A stretch of DNA of 64,000 bases from assembly GCA_041432705.1 (NCBI GenBank), contig JAPWAE010000006.1, positions 72,089 through 136,088 on the forward strand. Direction: 5' to 3'. This DNA comes from Pauljensenia sp018375675. GTDB taxonomy: Bacteria; Actinomycetota; Actinomycetes; Actinomycetales; Actinomycetaceae. Below are positions 26,895 through 35,572 of this stretch, one piece after another. The notes beneath the pieces are model-generated. The model searched no databases. It saw only the letters and a program-made list of their open reading frames with translations, and was not told the origin of the DNA. How positions within the stretch are numbered: the first letter of the stretch is position 1; each line of letters begins with the position of its first letter. A program made the translations under genes and the position numbers.

Positions 26895-26999
26895 GTGTCC
26901 GGGGGCGGCGGCCCGCCCGCGAGATCGACACACGCGAGCCTAGGGCTCGGAGTGATCGATCTCGAAGCCCGGCCAGGCCTTGCCGCCGCCCCCGGACAC
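26895..26999. repeat. GC-rich long inverted repeat, family member 1
   Basis: Perfect 18-base arms (26895-26912 and 26982-26999; left arm GTGTCCGGGGGCGGCGGC) enclose a structured centre with CCCGCCCGCGAG, CTAGGGCTCG and CTCGAAGCCCGGCCAGG. The same parts recur in order at 39875-40420 and 63864-64000. It lies between convergent genes. Confidence 0.8.
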
Positions 27000-27036
27000 T
27001 AACGAGCCGAGGCCTCGTTTCTTGCTGCTTGTGGGG

Positions 27037-27549
27037 TTAGCGCTGCTCGTCGAGCTGGTGGAAGATCGCGGTGAGCAGGGGTGTGACCACCTCGAGGGTG
27101 TCGAGCGCTCCGCCGCGCGAGCCGGGGGAAGAGATGATGAGCGCGCCCGAGGAGTCGCGCGCCGTCACGCCGACGACCTCGCGGGACAGGCCTGACAGGG
27201 GAGTGTTTGTCAGGCCGTGGGCGCGGATCTGCTCGGCGATGCCGGGGATCTCGACCTCGACGAGGGAGCGGACGACCTCGGGCGCGTAGTTGCCCACGCC
27301 GAAACCCGAGCCGCCCAGGACCAGGATGAAGCGGGCGCCGGCCTCAAGCGCGTCGCGAATCTCCGTCTCGAGGATGTCGGCGCTCTCGGGGATCGCCGCG
27401 ACCGTCACGGGACCCAGGCCGGCCTCGGCCAGCGCTGCCGTACAGGCGGGGGTCGCACGGTCCTCCTTCGTGCCGCGCTGGATGCGGTCCGAATAGGTGA
27501 TGACGTGGGCGCTGATCTGGTTGAGGTCGTAGTCGACAGGCTTGGGCAT
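27037..27549 (-). CDS. Second MogA/MoaB-family protein, divergent active site
   Basis: This 170-residue protein is a second member of the molybdopterin adenylyltransferase family, beside the molybdate transporter. The family loop usually read as TGGTGxxxRDxTPEA is LGGSGFGVGNYAPEV here, so the second Thr and the RD pair are changed. The C-terminal SSPGSRGGALDTLE segment is kept. It may bind molybdopterin without adenylylating it, or have another substrate. It is divergent from modA across 344 bp. Its start at 27549 is preceded by GGAGGAC, a good ribosome site. Confidence 0.8.
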   Translation of the reverse strand: MPKPVDYDLNQISAHVITYSDRIQRGTKEDRATPACTAALAEAGLGPVTVAAIPESADILETEIRDALEAGARFILVLGGSGFGVGNYAPEVVRSLVEVEIPGIAEQIRAHGLTNTPLSGLSREVVGVTARDSSGALIISSPGSRGGALDTLEVVTPLLTAIFHQLDEQR

Positions 27550-27760
27550 GGTGTCCTCCGGTGGCGAATGTGTATAAGTGTGATCCTAGTCCCTTCCTGC
27601 TGTGGGGGTGGGTCTGGGAGCTGAGCGTGGTCTCGAGGCGATTTTGTGTGTGCGTGGGCCGAGGGAAAAGGAGGCTGCGGACGTCAGCGCTTGTTGAGAG
27701 GTGGTCGCGGCAACGTGCACGCAGCAGCATAACCCCTTTTATGATGGGTTTATGCAAGTT

Positions 27761-27830
27761 AAATATGTGCGCATATTTCCTCGATATTAAAAGCAAAAGT
27801 AACGATTCGGATGAGCGTGAGCGAATCGTT
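27761..27830. promoter_or_regulatory. Two inverted repeats in the mogA-like/modA divergent region
   Basis: AAATATG-TGCG-CATATTT (27761-27778) and AACGATTCG-N12-CGAATCGTT (27801-27830) are perfect inverted repeats in an AT-rich patch. They lie between divergent molybdenum genes and 60-130 bp before modA. They are good candidates for a molybdate-dependent operator, although neither matches the E. coli ModE box. The rest of the 344 bp gap shows no gene; GTTAGATTTAAT near 27850 could hold the modA -10. Confidence 0.5.
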
Positions 27831-27893
27831 GTGCGTCCGCATCTCGTGTTGTTAGATTTAATACGTTCCCTTCCCTCTCAAAAGGAGATTCGA

Positions 27894-28688
27894 GTGCGTT
27901 ACCTTCGTATCCTCCCCGCCATTGGCGCCGCCGCCCTGGCACTCGCCGCCTGCGCGGGCGGTTCCACCCCCGCCGAGTCCACGGCCTCGGCCGAGGCGAC
28001 ACAGCCCGCCGAGACCACCGTCCTCAACGTCTACGCCGCCGCCTCCCTCACCGAGACCTTCGGCGAGCTCGAAGAGATCTTCGAGGAGGCTAACCCCGGC
28101 GTGGACGTGCGCTTCAACTTCGCCGGCTCCCAGGACCTCGTGACCCAGCTCGGCGAGGGCGCCGACGTCGACGTCCTGGCCACCGCCAACGAATCCACCA
28201 TGAAGAAGGCCGCCGACGCCTCCCAGGTCGACGCTCAGACCATCTTCGTCACCAACACCCTCACCCTTATCACGACGCCTGGGAACCCGGCGGGCGTGAC
28301 CGGCCTCGACTCCTCGCTCGACGGCGTCAAGCTGGTCGTCTGCGCGCCCGAGGTCCCCTGCGGCAAGCTCACCAAGACCCTCACCGAAAAGCTCGGCGTG
28401 ACCCTGAACCCCGTCTCCGAGGAGCAGGCCGTCACCGACGTGCGCGGCAAGGTGTCCTCCGGTCAGGCCGACGCCGGCATCGTCTACAAGACCGACGCCC
28501 TCGCCGAGGGTGACGCCGTCGAGACCGTCGCCATCCAGGGCGCCGACGAGGCCGTCAACAAGTACCCGATTGCCCTCGTGAGCGCCTCGACCAAGAAGGA
28601 CCTGGGTCAGAAGTGGATCGACCTGGTCCTGTCCGCTGAGGGTCAGAAGATCCTCGAAGATGCGGGCTTCACGCCCGCCGCGAAGTAA
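27894..28688 (+). CDS. modA: Molybdate-binding lipoprotein
   Basis: ModA captures molybdate outside the cell for the ModBC transporter. It starts at a GTG with AAAGGAG well placed upstream, and has a signal segment ending in the lipobox LAAC (Cys20). The mature protein opens with LNVYAAASLTETFGELEE and contains FNFAGSQDLVTQLGEGADVD and SGQADAGIVYKTDAL, the anion-contact segments of the family. At 264 residues it is full length. The transporter gene follows after 9 bp. Confidence 0.93.
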   Translation: MRYLRILPAIGAAALALAACAGGSTPAESTASAEATQPAETTVLNVYAAASLTETFGELEEIFEEANPGVDVRFNFAGSQDLVTQLGEGADVDVLATANESTMKKAADASQVDAQTIFVTNTLTLITTPGNPAGVTGLDSSLDGVKLVVCAPEVPCGKLTKTLTEKLGVTLNPVSEEQAVTDVRGKVSSGQADAGIVYKTDALAEGDAVETVAIQGADEAVNKYPIALVSASTKKDLGQKWIDLVLSAEGQKILEDAGFTPAAK

Positions 28689-28697
28689 CATCGACGC

Positions 28698-30683
28698 GTG
28701 AAGTCACGCAGGACGCCCGCCGTCAGCCCCCTGCCCGTCTGGGCGGGGGGCCTCGGCGCGCTCGCCCTGTGCTTCTTGGTCTTGCCCCTGGCCTTCATGC
28801 TGGGGCGCGTCAACTGGGCCACCCTCGGCGTGACCCTCGCGACCCCGGAGGCTCGCGACGCCCTCGGCCTGTCGCTGCGCACGTGTCTGATCGCCCTCGG
28901 AGTCGACCTCGTCCTCGGCGTTCCCGGGGCCCTCCTGCTGTCCCGCTCGTGGCGGGGTGTGCGCGCCGCCCGCATCCTCGTCGCCCTGCCGCTCTCGCTG
29001 CCTCCCGTCGTCGCCGGCATCGCGCTGCTCGCGGCCTTCGGCAGGCGCTCGACCCTCGGCGCGCTCCTTGGCGGCGCCGGCCTCGACATCGCCTTCACGA
29101 CCACCGCCGTCGTCATTGCGCAGGTCTTCGTCTCCCTGCCCTTCCTCATCGTCACCCTCGAGTCCGCGCTGCGCGCCCGCGAGCAGGGACTTGATGAGAT
29201 GGCCTCCTCCCTGGGGGCCTCTCCCACGCGCGTGTTCTGGCAGATCACCCTGCCCACGGTCCTGCCCGGCCTCGGGCGCGGCGCCGCCCTCGCTCTGGCC
29301 CGCTGCCTCGGCGAGTTCGGCGCGACCCTCACCTTTGCGGGGTCCATGCAGGGCGTCACCCGCACGATGCCCCTCCAGATCTACCTGGCTCGCGAGTCCG
29401 ACGCGGACCTGGCCCTCGCGCTCGGTGTGGTCCTCCTCGGCGTCGCAGCCGCCGTCGTCGCGCTCACGGAAACCCCGTGGGGAAGGATCGCCTCGCTCCT
29501 TCGATTGACGAGGCATGGGTTCGCCTCCGCTTCCGCTGATTCGTCCGCTCGCCCCACCGTGGCCTCTTCCGCGCTCGCGGGAGAAGCGGGGGAGGGCGTG
29601 GCCGTGCGCGTCGCCGGAACCGTGGAAGCGCGCGGCTGGGACGTGGACGCGGCCCTCCGCCCCGGCCTCGTCACTGCCGTCGTCGGCCACAACGGCGCCG
29701 GAAAATCCACCCTCGCCCAGGTGATCGCAGGGACCCTGCGCCTGGATAGCGGGACCGTGAGCGTCGGCGAGCGCGTCGTCGATGATGCCGCCACGTTCGT
29801 GCCCGCGCGCCGGCGCGGCGTCGCCATGGTCTCCCAGGCGCCCCGCATCTTCACCCACATGAGCGTGGCTGCCAACGTCGCCTTCCCCCTGCGTGTGCGC
29901 GGAGTGGGGCGTGCCGAGGCCCGGGCGGCCGCCATCGAACAGCTGCGTGCCGTGGGGATCGCCGACCTCGCGCACAAGCGTGCCTCCGACCTGTCGGGCG
30001 GCCAGGCGGCCCGCGTCGCGATCGCGCGTGCCCTCGTCTTCCGCCCCGAGGTCCTCATCCTCGACGAGCCAACGGCCGCCCTCGACGTCGAGGCCACCGC
30101 CCAGGTCTCCGCCGTCCTTCGCGAGCGCCTGGCGGGTGCCGGCATCACGACCCTGCTGGTCTCCCACGACATCGCCGAGGTCCTGTCCCTCGCCTCCCAC
30201 ATGATCGTCATGGGGGAGGGGCGCATCGTCGAGGAGGGCGAACCCGCCCGCGTGCTTGCCTCGCCTGCGTCGGTGTTCGCGGCCCGCTTGGCCGGGCTCA
30301 ACATCGTGAGTGGGCCTCCTGTGGCGCGCCCCGGCATGGTTGGCGTGCGCATCGGCGACGGGGCGCTGTGGGCGGCTTCCGACAGCGTTGCCCCTGGCGA
30401 GGAGTCAGCGCGCGTCGCCCTCACCTTCGCTCCCGAGTCCCTGGCACTGTCCCGCGAGGAAGCCCACGCCTCGCCGCGCTCAGTCCTGCCCGGCGTCGTC
30501 GCGGGCATCGACGTCGATGGCTCCCTCGTCAGTGTGCGCGTGGCGCTCGCGGAGGACGTGTCGGTGACCGCCCGCGTCACCGCCGCCGCATGGTCTGACC
30601 TGGGCCTCGGTGTCGGCGAGGGCCTGTGGGTGAGCGTGAAGGCCACCCAGGTCCGAGCGATCCGCGTCGCGGCCGGCTCCTGA
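28698..30683 (+). CDS. modBC: Fused molybdate ABC transporter permease-ATPase (ModB-ModC)
   Basis: A single 661-residue protein joins the two membrane-side parts of the molybdate importer. Residues ~1-270 form the ModB permease with five to six hydrophobic helices and the EAA loop EMASSLGASPTRVFWQITLP. An Ala/Ser-rich linker follows. Residues ~300-520 are the ATPase: Walker A GHNGAGKST at 330-338, signature LSGGQAARVAIARAL, and Walker B ILDEPTAALD. The last ~65 residues are a Mop/TOBE-like domain that binds oxyanion. The start is a GTG 9 bp after modA with a weak ribosome site. ModB and ModC are usually separate. Confidence 0.9.
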   Translation: MKSRRTPAVSPLPVWAGGLGALALCFLVLPLAFMLGRVNWATLGVTLATPEARDALGLSLRTCLIALGVDLVLGVPGALLLSRSWRGVRAARILVALPLSLPPVVAGIALLAAFGRRSTLGALLGGAGLDIAFTTTAVVIAQVFVSLPFLIVTLESALRAREQGLDEMASSLGASPTRVFWQITLPTVLPGLGRGAALALARCLGEFGATLTFAGSMQGVTRTMPLQIYLARESDADLALALGVVLLGVAAAVVALTETPWGRIASLLRLTRHGFASASADSSARPTVASSALAGEAGEGVAVRVAGTVEARGWDVDAALRPGLVTAVVGHNGAGKSTLAQVIAGTLRLDSGTVSVGERVVDDAATFVPARRRGVAMVSQAPRIFTHMSVAANVAFPLRVRGVGRAEARAAAIEQLRAVGIADLAHKRASDLSGGQAARVAIARALVFRPEVLILDEPTAALDVEATAQVSAVLRERLAGAGITTLLVSHDIAEVLSLASHMIVMGEGRIVEEGEPARVLASPASVFAARLAGLNIVSGPPVARPGMVGVRIGDGALWAASDSVAPGEESARVALTFAPESLALSREEAHASPRSVLPGVVAGIDVDGSLVSVRVALAEDVSVTARVTAAAWSDLGLGVGEGLWVSVKATQVRAIRVAAGS

Positions 30684-30846
30684 TCGCTTCACTGCCCCCT
30701 AGGGCGCGAATTTTGTCACGCTTCATATGTTGTAATTCTTGTTTTTCGCATGAGCGGGGTCCACGCCCCCAAAATGCGGAACACAGCCTATTTTCGCGGT
30801 TATTCTGCGGTTTTAATCGCCGCCTACCAGCAGTCGGTGGACAGCT

Positions 30847-30875
30847 TTGACTCTGCGTGAGGGGTTTCCTAAGTT
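30847..30875 (+). promoter_or_regulatory. Candidate sigma-70 promoter of the activase gene
   Basis: TTGACT (30847-30852) and TAAGTT (30870-30875) are separated by 17 bp. They lie 26 bp before the ATG at 30901, which has a strong AGGAGG ribosome site. The -10 is only a partial match. Confidence 0.45.
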
Positions 30876-30900
30876 GTGATGAGAACCCAGGAGGTACCTC

Positions 30901-33900
30901 ATGACAACACAGGGTCTTCGCGAGGCAAAGCGCCCCTATCAGCTCGGCATCGACGTCGGCTCCACCACGGTCAAGGCCGTCGTTTTGGATGGGAACCGCC
31001 GCCTTTTCTCCGACTACCGTCGGCACAACGCAGACGTGCGCGCATCCCTGGGGGCACTCCTCGCCGACGTCGAGCGCGCCCTGCCCGGCGCCCGCGTCCA
31101 CGCGGCCATCACCGGCTCCGGCGGCCTGACGACCGCCCGCGCCATGGGTATCCCCTTCGTCCAGGAGGTCATCGCGGGCACCGAGGCCACCCAGCGCCTC
31201 CATCCCGAGGTTGACGTCGTCATCGAGCTGGGCGGAGAGGACGCCAAGCTCACCTATCTGCACCCCACCCCCGAGCAGCGCATGAACGGCACCTGCGCGG
31301 GCGGCACCGGCGCGTTCATTGACCAGATGGCGACCCTGCTGCACACGGACGCGGCGGGCCTGGGCGAGATGGCGACCCGACACACCCAGCTCTACCCGAT
31401 CGCCTCGCGCTGCGGCGTCTTCGCCAAGTCCGACATCCAGCCCCTCATCAACCAGGGCGCCGCCCACGAGGACCTGGCCGCCTCCATCTTCAACGCCGTC
31501 GCCACCCAGACCATCGCCGGCCTGGCGTGCGGGCGCCCGATCCGCGGAACCGTCATGTTCCTCGGCGGCCCCCTGCACTTCCTGCCCGCCCTGCGCGATG
31601 CCTACAAGGCCCTCCTGCCCAAGGCCGACTCCTTCGTCACTCCCGACGACGCCCAGCTGTACGTCGCGATCGGCGCGGCCCTCCTCGCCGAGAAGGAGGC
31701 CGCCAAGAAGGTGCGCCAGGCCGAGGAATCGGGCGCCACCCCAGTCGACGCCCGCGGTGACAAGCTCACGACCCTCATGGAGCGCCTCGCCGCCGCCCCC
31801 GTGCAGGTCGAGTCCCCGCGCATGGACCCCCTCTTCGCTACCCCCGAGGACCGCGAGGAGTTCATGGCCCGCCACAGCCTCGACGTCATCCCCAAGGCCA
31901 GCCTCGATGAGGCCGAGGGCCGCTGCTGGCTCGGCATCGACGCGGGCTCCACGACGATCAAGGCGGTCGTCATCGACTCCCAGGACCGCATCGTCTTCAC
32001 CCACTACGCCTCCAACGAGGGCGACCCCGTGGCTGCGGCCGTCGACATCGTGCGCGCGGTGCGAGGCGCGCTGCCCGAGGGCTGCGAGATCGGCCGCTCG
32101 TGCGCGACCGGCTACGGCGAGGGCCTCGTCAAGTCCGCCCTCACCATGGACGAGGGCGAGATCGAGACGATGGCGCACTACCGCGCCGCCGAGTTCATCT
32201 GCCCCGGCGTCACCTCCGTCATCGACATTGGCGGCCAGGACATGAAGTACCTGCGCATCCGCGACCACGCGGTGGACTCCATCTCCGTTAACGAGGCCTG
32301 CTCCTCGGGCTGCGGCTCCTTCCTGCAGACCTTCGCGCAGACGATGGGCACCGACGTGCGCTCCTTCGCCCGCATGGCCATGGAGTCCGAATCTCCCGTG
32401 GACCTGGGCACCCGCTGCACGGTGTTCATGAACTCCTCCGTCAAGCAGGCGCAGAAGGAAGGCGCGGACGTGCGCGACATCAGCGCCGGCCTGTCCTACT
32501 CCGTCGTGCGCAACGCCCTCTACAAGGTCATCAAGCTCAAGGAGCCCTCGGATCTGGGCGAGCGCGTTGTCGTCCAGGGCGGCACCTTCCTCAACGACTC
32601 GGTCCTGCGCGCCTTCGAGCTGCTCACCGGCCGCGAGGTCGTGCGCCCCGACATCGCCGGCCTCATGGGCGCCTACGGCGCTGCCCTGACCGCGCGCATG
32701 CACGACACGGGGGAGGGGACCTCGTCCCTCGCGACGATCGAGGCCCTCGAGGGCTTCGGCGTCGACACCACGCGCAAGACCTGCCGCCTGTGCCAAAACC
32801 ACTGCCAGATGACCATCTCGACGTTCTCCAACGGCGAGCGCCACGTGTCGGGCAACCGCTGCGAGCGCGGCGCGTCCCTGGAGCGCGTGCCCAAGAAGTC
32901 GGACCTGCCCAACCTCTACGACTGGAAGTACAAGCGGATCTTCGGATACCGCCGCCTCACCGAGAAAAAGGCGTTCCGCGGCGACATCGGCATCCCGCGC
33001 GTGCTCGGTATGTACGAAAACTACCCGTTCTGGTTTACGATGCTCACCGCTCTGGGCTTCCGTGTCATGATCTCGGGCCGCTCCAACCACGACCTCTTCG
33101 AGACCGGCATGGAGTCCATCCCCTCGGAGAACGTGTGCTACCCGGCCAAGCTGGTCCACGGGCACATCGAGTCCCTGCTGGACAAGGGCATCACGACGAT
33201 CTTCTACCCCTGCGTCGACTTCGAGCAGAAGCTCACCGAGTCCGAAAACTCCTTCAACTGCCCCATCGTGGCGACCTACCCCGAGGTCATCCGCAACAAC
33301 ATGGAGCGCCTCTTGGAGCCGGGCACGCAGTTCATCAGCCCCTTCGTCAACTTCGGCAACCGCGAGTACCTGCCCGCCCACCTGTCCAAGACCTTCAAGG
33401 AATACGGCTACGACATCCCGGTCGAGGAGATGAAAGCCGCCCTCGACAAGGCATGGGAGGAAGACGCCGCCGTCAAGGCCGAGATTCGCGCGAAGGGTGT
33501 CGAAACCATCGAGTGGATGCGTGAGCATGGCGTGCGCGGCATCGTGCTCGCGGGCCGCCCCTACCACCTCGACCCCGAGATCAACCACGGCATCCCCGAG
33601 GTCATCGTGGGCCTGGGCATGGCCGTCCTCACCGAGGACTCCATCGTGGACGCGCGCCTCGAGCGCCCCCTGCGCGTCCTCGACCAGTGGTCCTACCACT
33701 CGCGCCTCTACGAGGCCGCCGCCCGCGTCGGCGACGAGCCCGACCTCGAGATGGTCCAGCTCAACTCCTTCGGCTGCGGCGTCGACGCGATCACCGCCGA
33801 CCAGGTCCAGGAGATCCTCGAGGGGCGCGGCGACGTGCACACCGTGCTCAAGATCGACGAGGTGTCCAACCTCGGCGCCGCGAAGATCCGCCTGCGCTCC

Positions 33901-35475
33901 CTCGACGCGGCGATCGCCGAGCGCGCCTCCCTCGCCTCGACAATCGACGAGGCTGGGGCTGGGGATGGCGAAAACGGCGCGGATCGGGCGGAACTGGCCC
34001 CCGCCTCGTCCGTGGGCCTGGTGTCTGGTTCCGTCGACACGGCCACCCTGCGCGACCCCTCCGGGGATGCTGCCCGCGAGGAGGAGGCCGGGCATATCCA
34101 GCCCCGCGCCGTCTTCACCGAGGAGATGCGCGAGGCCGGCTACGAGATCCTCGCCCCCCAGATGTCGCCGATCCACTTCCGCTTCCTCACCCCGCTGTTC
34201 GCAACCGCAGGCCTGAAGGTGCGCGTGCTCGAGCACACGAGCCGCACGTCCATGGAGGTCGGCCTCAAGTACGTCAACAACGACTCGTGCTACCCGGCGA
34301 TCGTCGTCATCGGCCAGCTCCTCGACGAGTTCATCTCGGGGCGCGCCGACCCCGACCGCACGGCTGTGGGCATCACGCAGACCGGCGGCATGTGCCGTGC
34401 CAGCAACTACGCGGCCCTGCTGCGCAAGGGCCTGCGCGACGCCGGATACCCGCAGGTCCCGGTCATCGCACTATCAGTCCAGGGCATCGAGGACAACCCC
34501 GGCTTCCACCTCGGCGTCCCGCACATCCACAAGGCCATCCAGGCATTCGTCATCGGCGACGCCATCCAGTCGATGCTGCTGCGCGTGCGCCCCTACGAGG
34601 CCACCCCCGGCTCCGCGATGGACCTGTACCGCACGTGGGACGGCTACGTCCAGGAGTGGATCACCTCGGGACGCGTGGCGGCCCTGGGCGGACGCGTCTC
34701 CTACGGAAAGATCATCCGCGAGTGCGTGCGCGCCTTCGACGCCCTCCCCCTGCGCGACATCCCGCGCAAGCCGCGCGTCGGCCTGGTCGGCGAGATCCTC
34801 GTGAAATTCCACCCCGATGCCAACAACCACGCCGTCGACGTCATCGAAGCCGAGGGCTGCGAGGCCGAACTGCCCGGCCTCATGCAGTTCTTCCACAACT
34901 CCGTGGCCACCGCCGCCTGGGACAAGGAGAACCTGGGCATCGAGGGCAAGCAGCGCTACATCATGCCGATTGTGCTGTGGGCGCTCAAGAAGTACGAGAA
35001 GCCCGTGCACCGCGCGTTTGCCGCCACGAACGGCAAGTTCGAGGCGCACCGGCCCATCGAAGAGATGATCGAGCGCTCCCAGGACATCGCCCGCCTGGGC
35101 AACCAGGCCGGCGAAGGCTGGTACCTGACCGCCGAAATGGTCGACATGATCGAACACGGCTGCCCGAACATCATCTGCGCCCAGCCGTTTGCGTGCCTGC
35201 CCAACCACGTCGTCGGCAAGGGCATGTTCCGCGCGCTGCGCACCCGCTACCCGCAGGCCAACATCGTGGCCGTTGACTACGACCCGGGCGCCTCCGAGGT
35301 CAACCAGCTCAACCGCATCAAGCTCATGCTGGCCACCGCCCTGCAGGACCCGCAGGCGCGGGATGGTGACATCCTGCAGCTCGTGGATGCCGAAGAACCG
35401 GCGTCATGCGGAGGGTCCAGTTCGGTCATGCTCGGTATGCCGACCATCCCGAGCAGGCGGGCGGCCTTCCGCTGA
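30901..35475 (+). CDS. Giant 2-hydroxyacyl-CoA dehydratase activase-type protein
   Basis: This 1524-residue protein joins two ATP-dependent activase (ASKHA) domains to a dehydratase-like part. Domain 1 (~13-270) has IDVGSTTVKAVVLD and NGTCAGGTGAF (Cys132). Domain 2 (~335-600) has IDAGSTTIKAVVID and CSSGCGSFLQTF (Cys467, Cys471). The CxxC-type cluster CRLCQNHC (628, 631, 635) plus Cys654 follows, then a DUF2229-like region, a low-complexity insert near 1010-1060, and a C-terminal HgdB-like part (~1075-1510) with NNDSCYPAIVVIGQL and TGGMCRASNY. Related single-chain proteins exist in anaerobes; they reduce an iron-sulfur centre at the cost of ATP. The substrate is unknown. It fits an anaerobic lifestyle and is a single-gene unit. 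Confidence 0.82.
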   Translation: MTTQGLREAKRPYQLGIDVGSTTVKAVVLDGNRRLFSDYRRHNADVRASLGALLADVERALPGARVHAAITGSGGLTTARAMGIPFVQEVIAGTEATQRLHPEVDVVIELGGEDAKLTYLHPTPEQRMNGTCAGGTGAFIDQMATLLHTDAAGLGEMATRHTQLYPIASRCGVFAKSDIQPLINQGAAHEDLAASIFNAVATQTIAGLACGRPIRGTVMFLGGPLHFLPALRDAYKALLPKADSFVTPDDAQLYVAIGAALLAEKEAAKKVRQAEESGATPVDARGDKLTTLMERLAAAPVQVESPRMDPLFATPEDREEFMARHSLDVIPKASLDEAEGRCWLGIDAGSTTIKAVVIDSQDRIVFTHYASNEGDPVAAAVDIVRAVRGALPEGCEIGRSCATGYGEGLVKSALTMDEGEIETMAHYRAAEFICPGVTSVIDIGGQDMKYLRIRDHAVDSISVNEACSSGCGSFLQTFAQTMGTDVRSFARMAMESESPVDLGTRCTVFMNSSVKQAQKEGADVRDISAGLSYSVVRNALYKVIKLKEPSDLGERVVVQGGTFLNDSVLRAFELLTGREVVRPDIAGLMGAYGAALTARMHDTGEGTSSLATIEALEGFGVDTTRKTCRLCQNHCQMTISTFSNGERHVSGNRCERGASLERVPKKSDLPNLYDWKYKRIFGYRRLTEKKAFRGDIGIPRVLGMYENYPFWFTMLTALGFRVMISGRSNHDLFETGMESIPSENVCYPAKLVHGHIESLLDKGITTIFYPCVDFEQKLTESENSFNCPIVATYPEVIRNNMERLLEPGTQFISPFVNFGNREYLPAHLSKTFKEYGYDIPVEEMKAALDKAWEEDAAVKAEIRAKGVETIEWMREHGVRGIVLAGRPYHLDPEINHGIPEVIVGLGMAVLTEDSIVDARLERPLRVLDQWSYHSRLYEAAARVGDEPDLEMVQLNSFGCGVDAITADQVQEILEGRGDVHTVLKIDEVSNLGAAKIRLRSLDAAIAERASLASTIDEAGAGDGENGADRAELAPASSVGLVSGSVDTATLRDPSGDAAREEEAGHIQPRAVFTEEMREAGYEILAPQMSPIHFRFLTPLFATAGLKVRVLEHTSRTSMEVGLKYVNNDSCYPAIVVIGQLLDEFISGRADPDRTAVGITQTGGMCRASNYAALLRKGLRDAGYPQVPVIALSVQGIEDNPGFHLGVPHIHKAIQAFVIGDAIQSMLLRVRPYEATPGSAMDLYRTWDGYVQEWITSGRVAALGGRVSYGKIIRECVRAFDALPLRDIPRKPRVGLVGEILVKFHPDANNHAVDVIEAEGCEAELPGLMQFFHNSVATAAWDKENLGIEGKQRYIMPIVLWALKKYEKPVHRAFAATNGKFEAHRPIEEMIERSQDIARLGNQAGEGWYLTAEMVDMIEHGCPNIICAQPFACLPNHVVGKGMFRALRTRYPQANIVAVDYDPGASEVNQLNRIKLMLATALQDPQARDGDILQLVDAEEPASCGGSSSVMLGMPTIPSRRAAFR

Positions 35476-35495
35476 CCCAGCCGTGACACCGAGAG

Positions 35496-35523
35496 GGGGA
35501 CGGAGCTCGCAGGCTCCGTCCCC
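35496..35523. terminator. Hairpin terminator after the activase gene
   Basis: GGGGACGGAGC (35496-35506) and GCTCCGTCCCC (35513-35523) form a perfect 11 bp stem with a six-base loop. It lies between convergent genes. Confidence 0.8.
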
Positions 35524-35572
35524 TTCGCGTGCGCACCCCTCGTGCGCGCTGTCCCCGGCCTCGTCCGATGTT

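Noticed and set aside
30577..34236. 1219-codon open frame antisense to the activase gene
   Set aside because: A shadow of a strongly supported gene, with biased composition and no recognisable domain.
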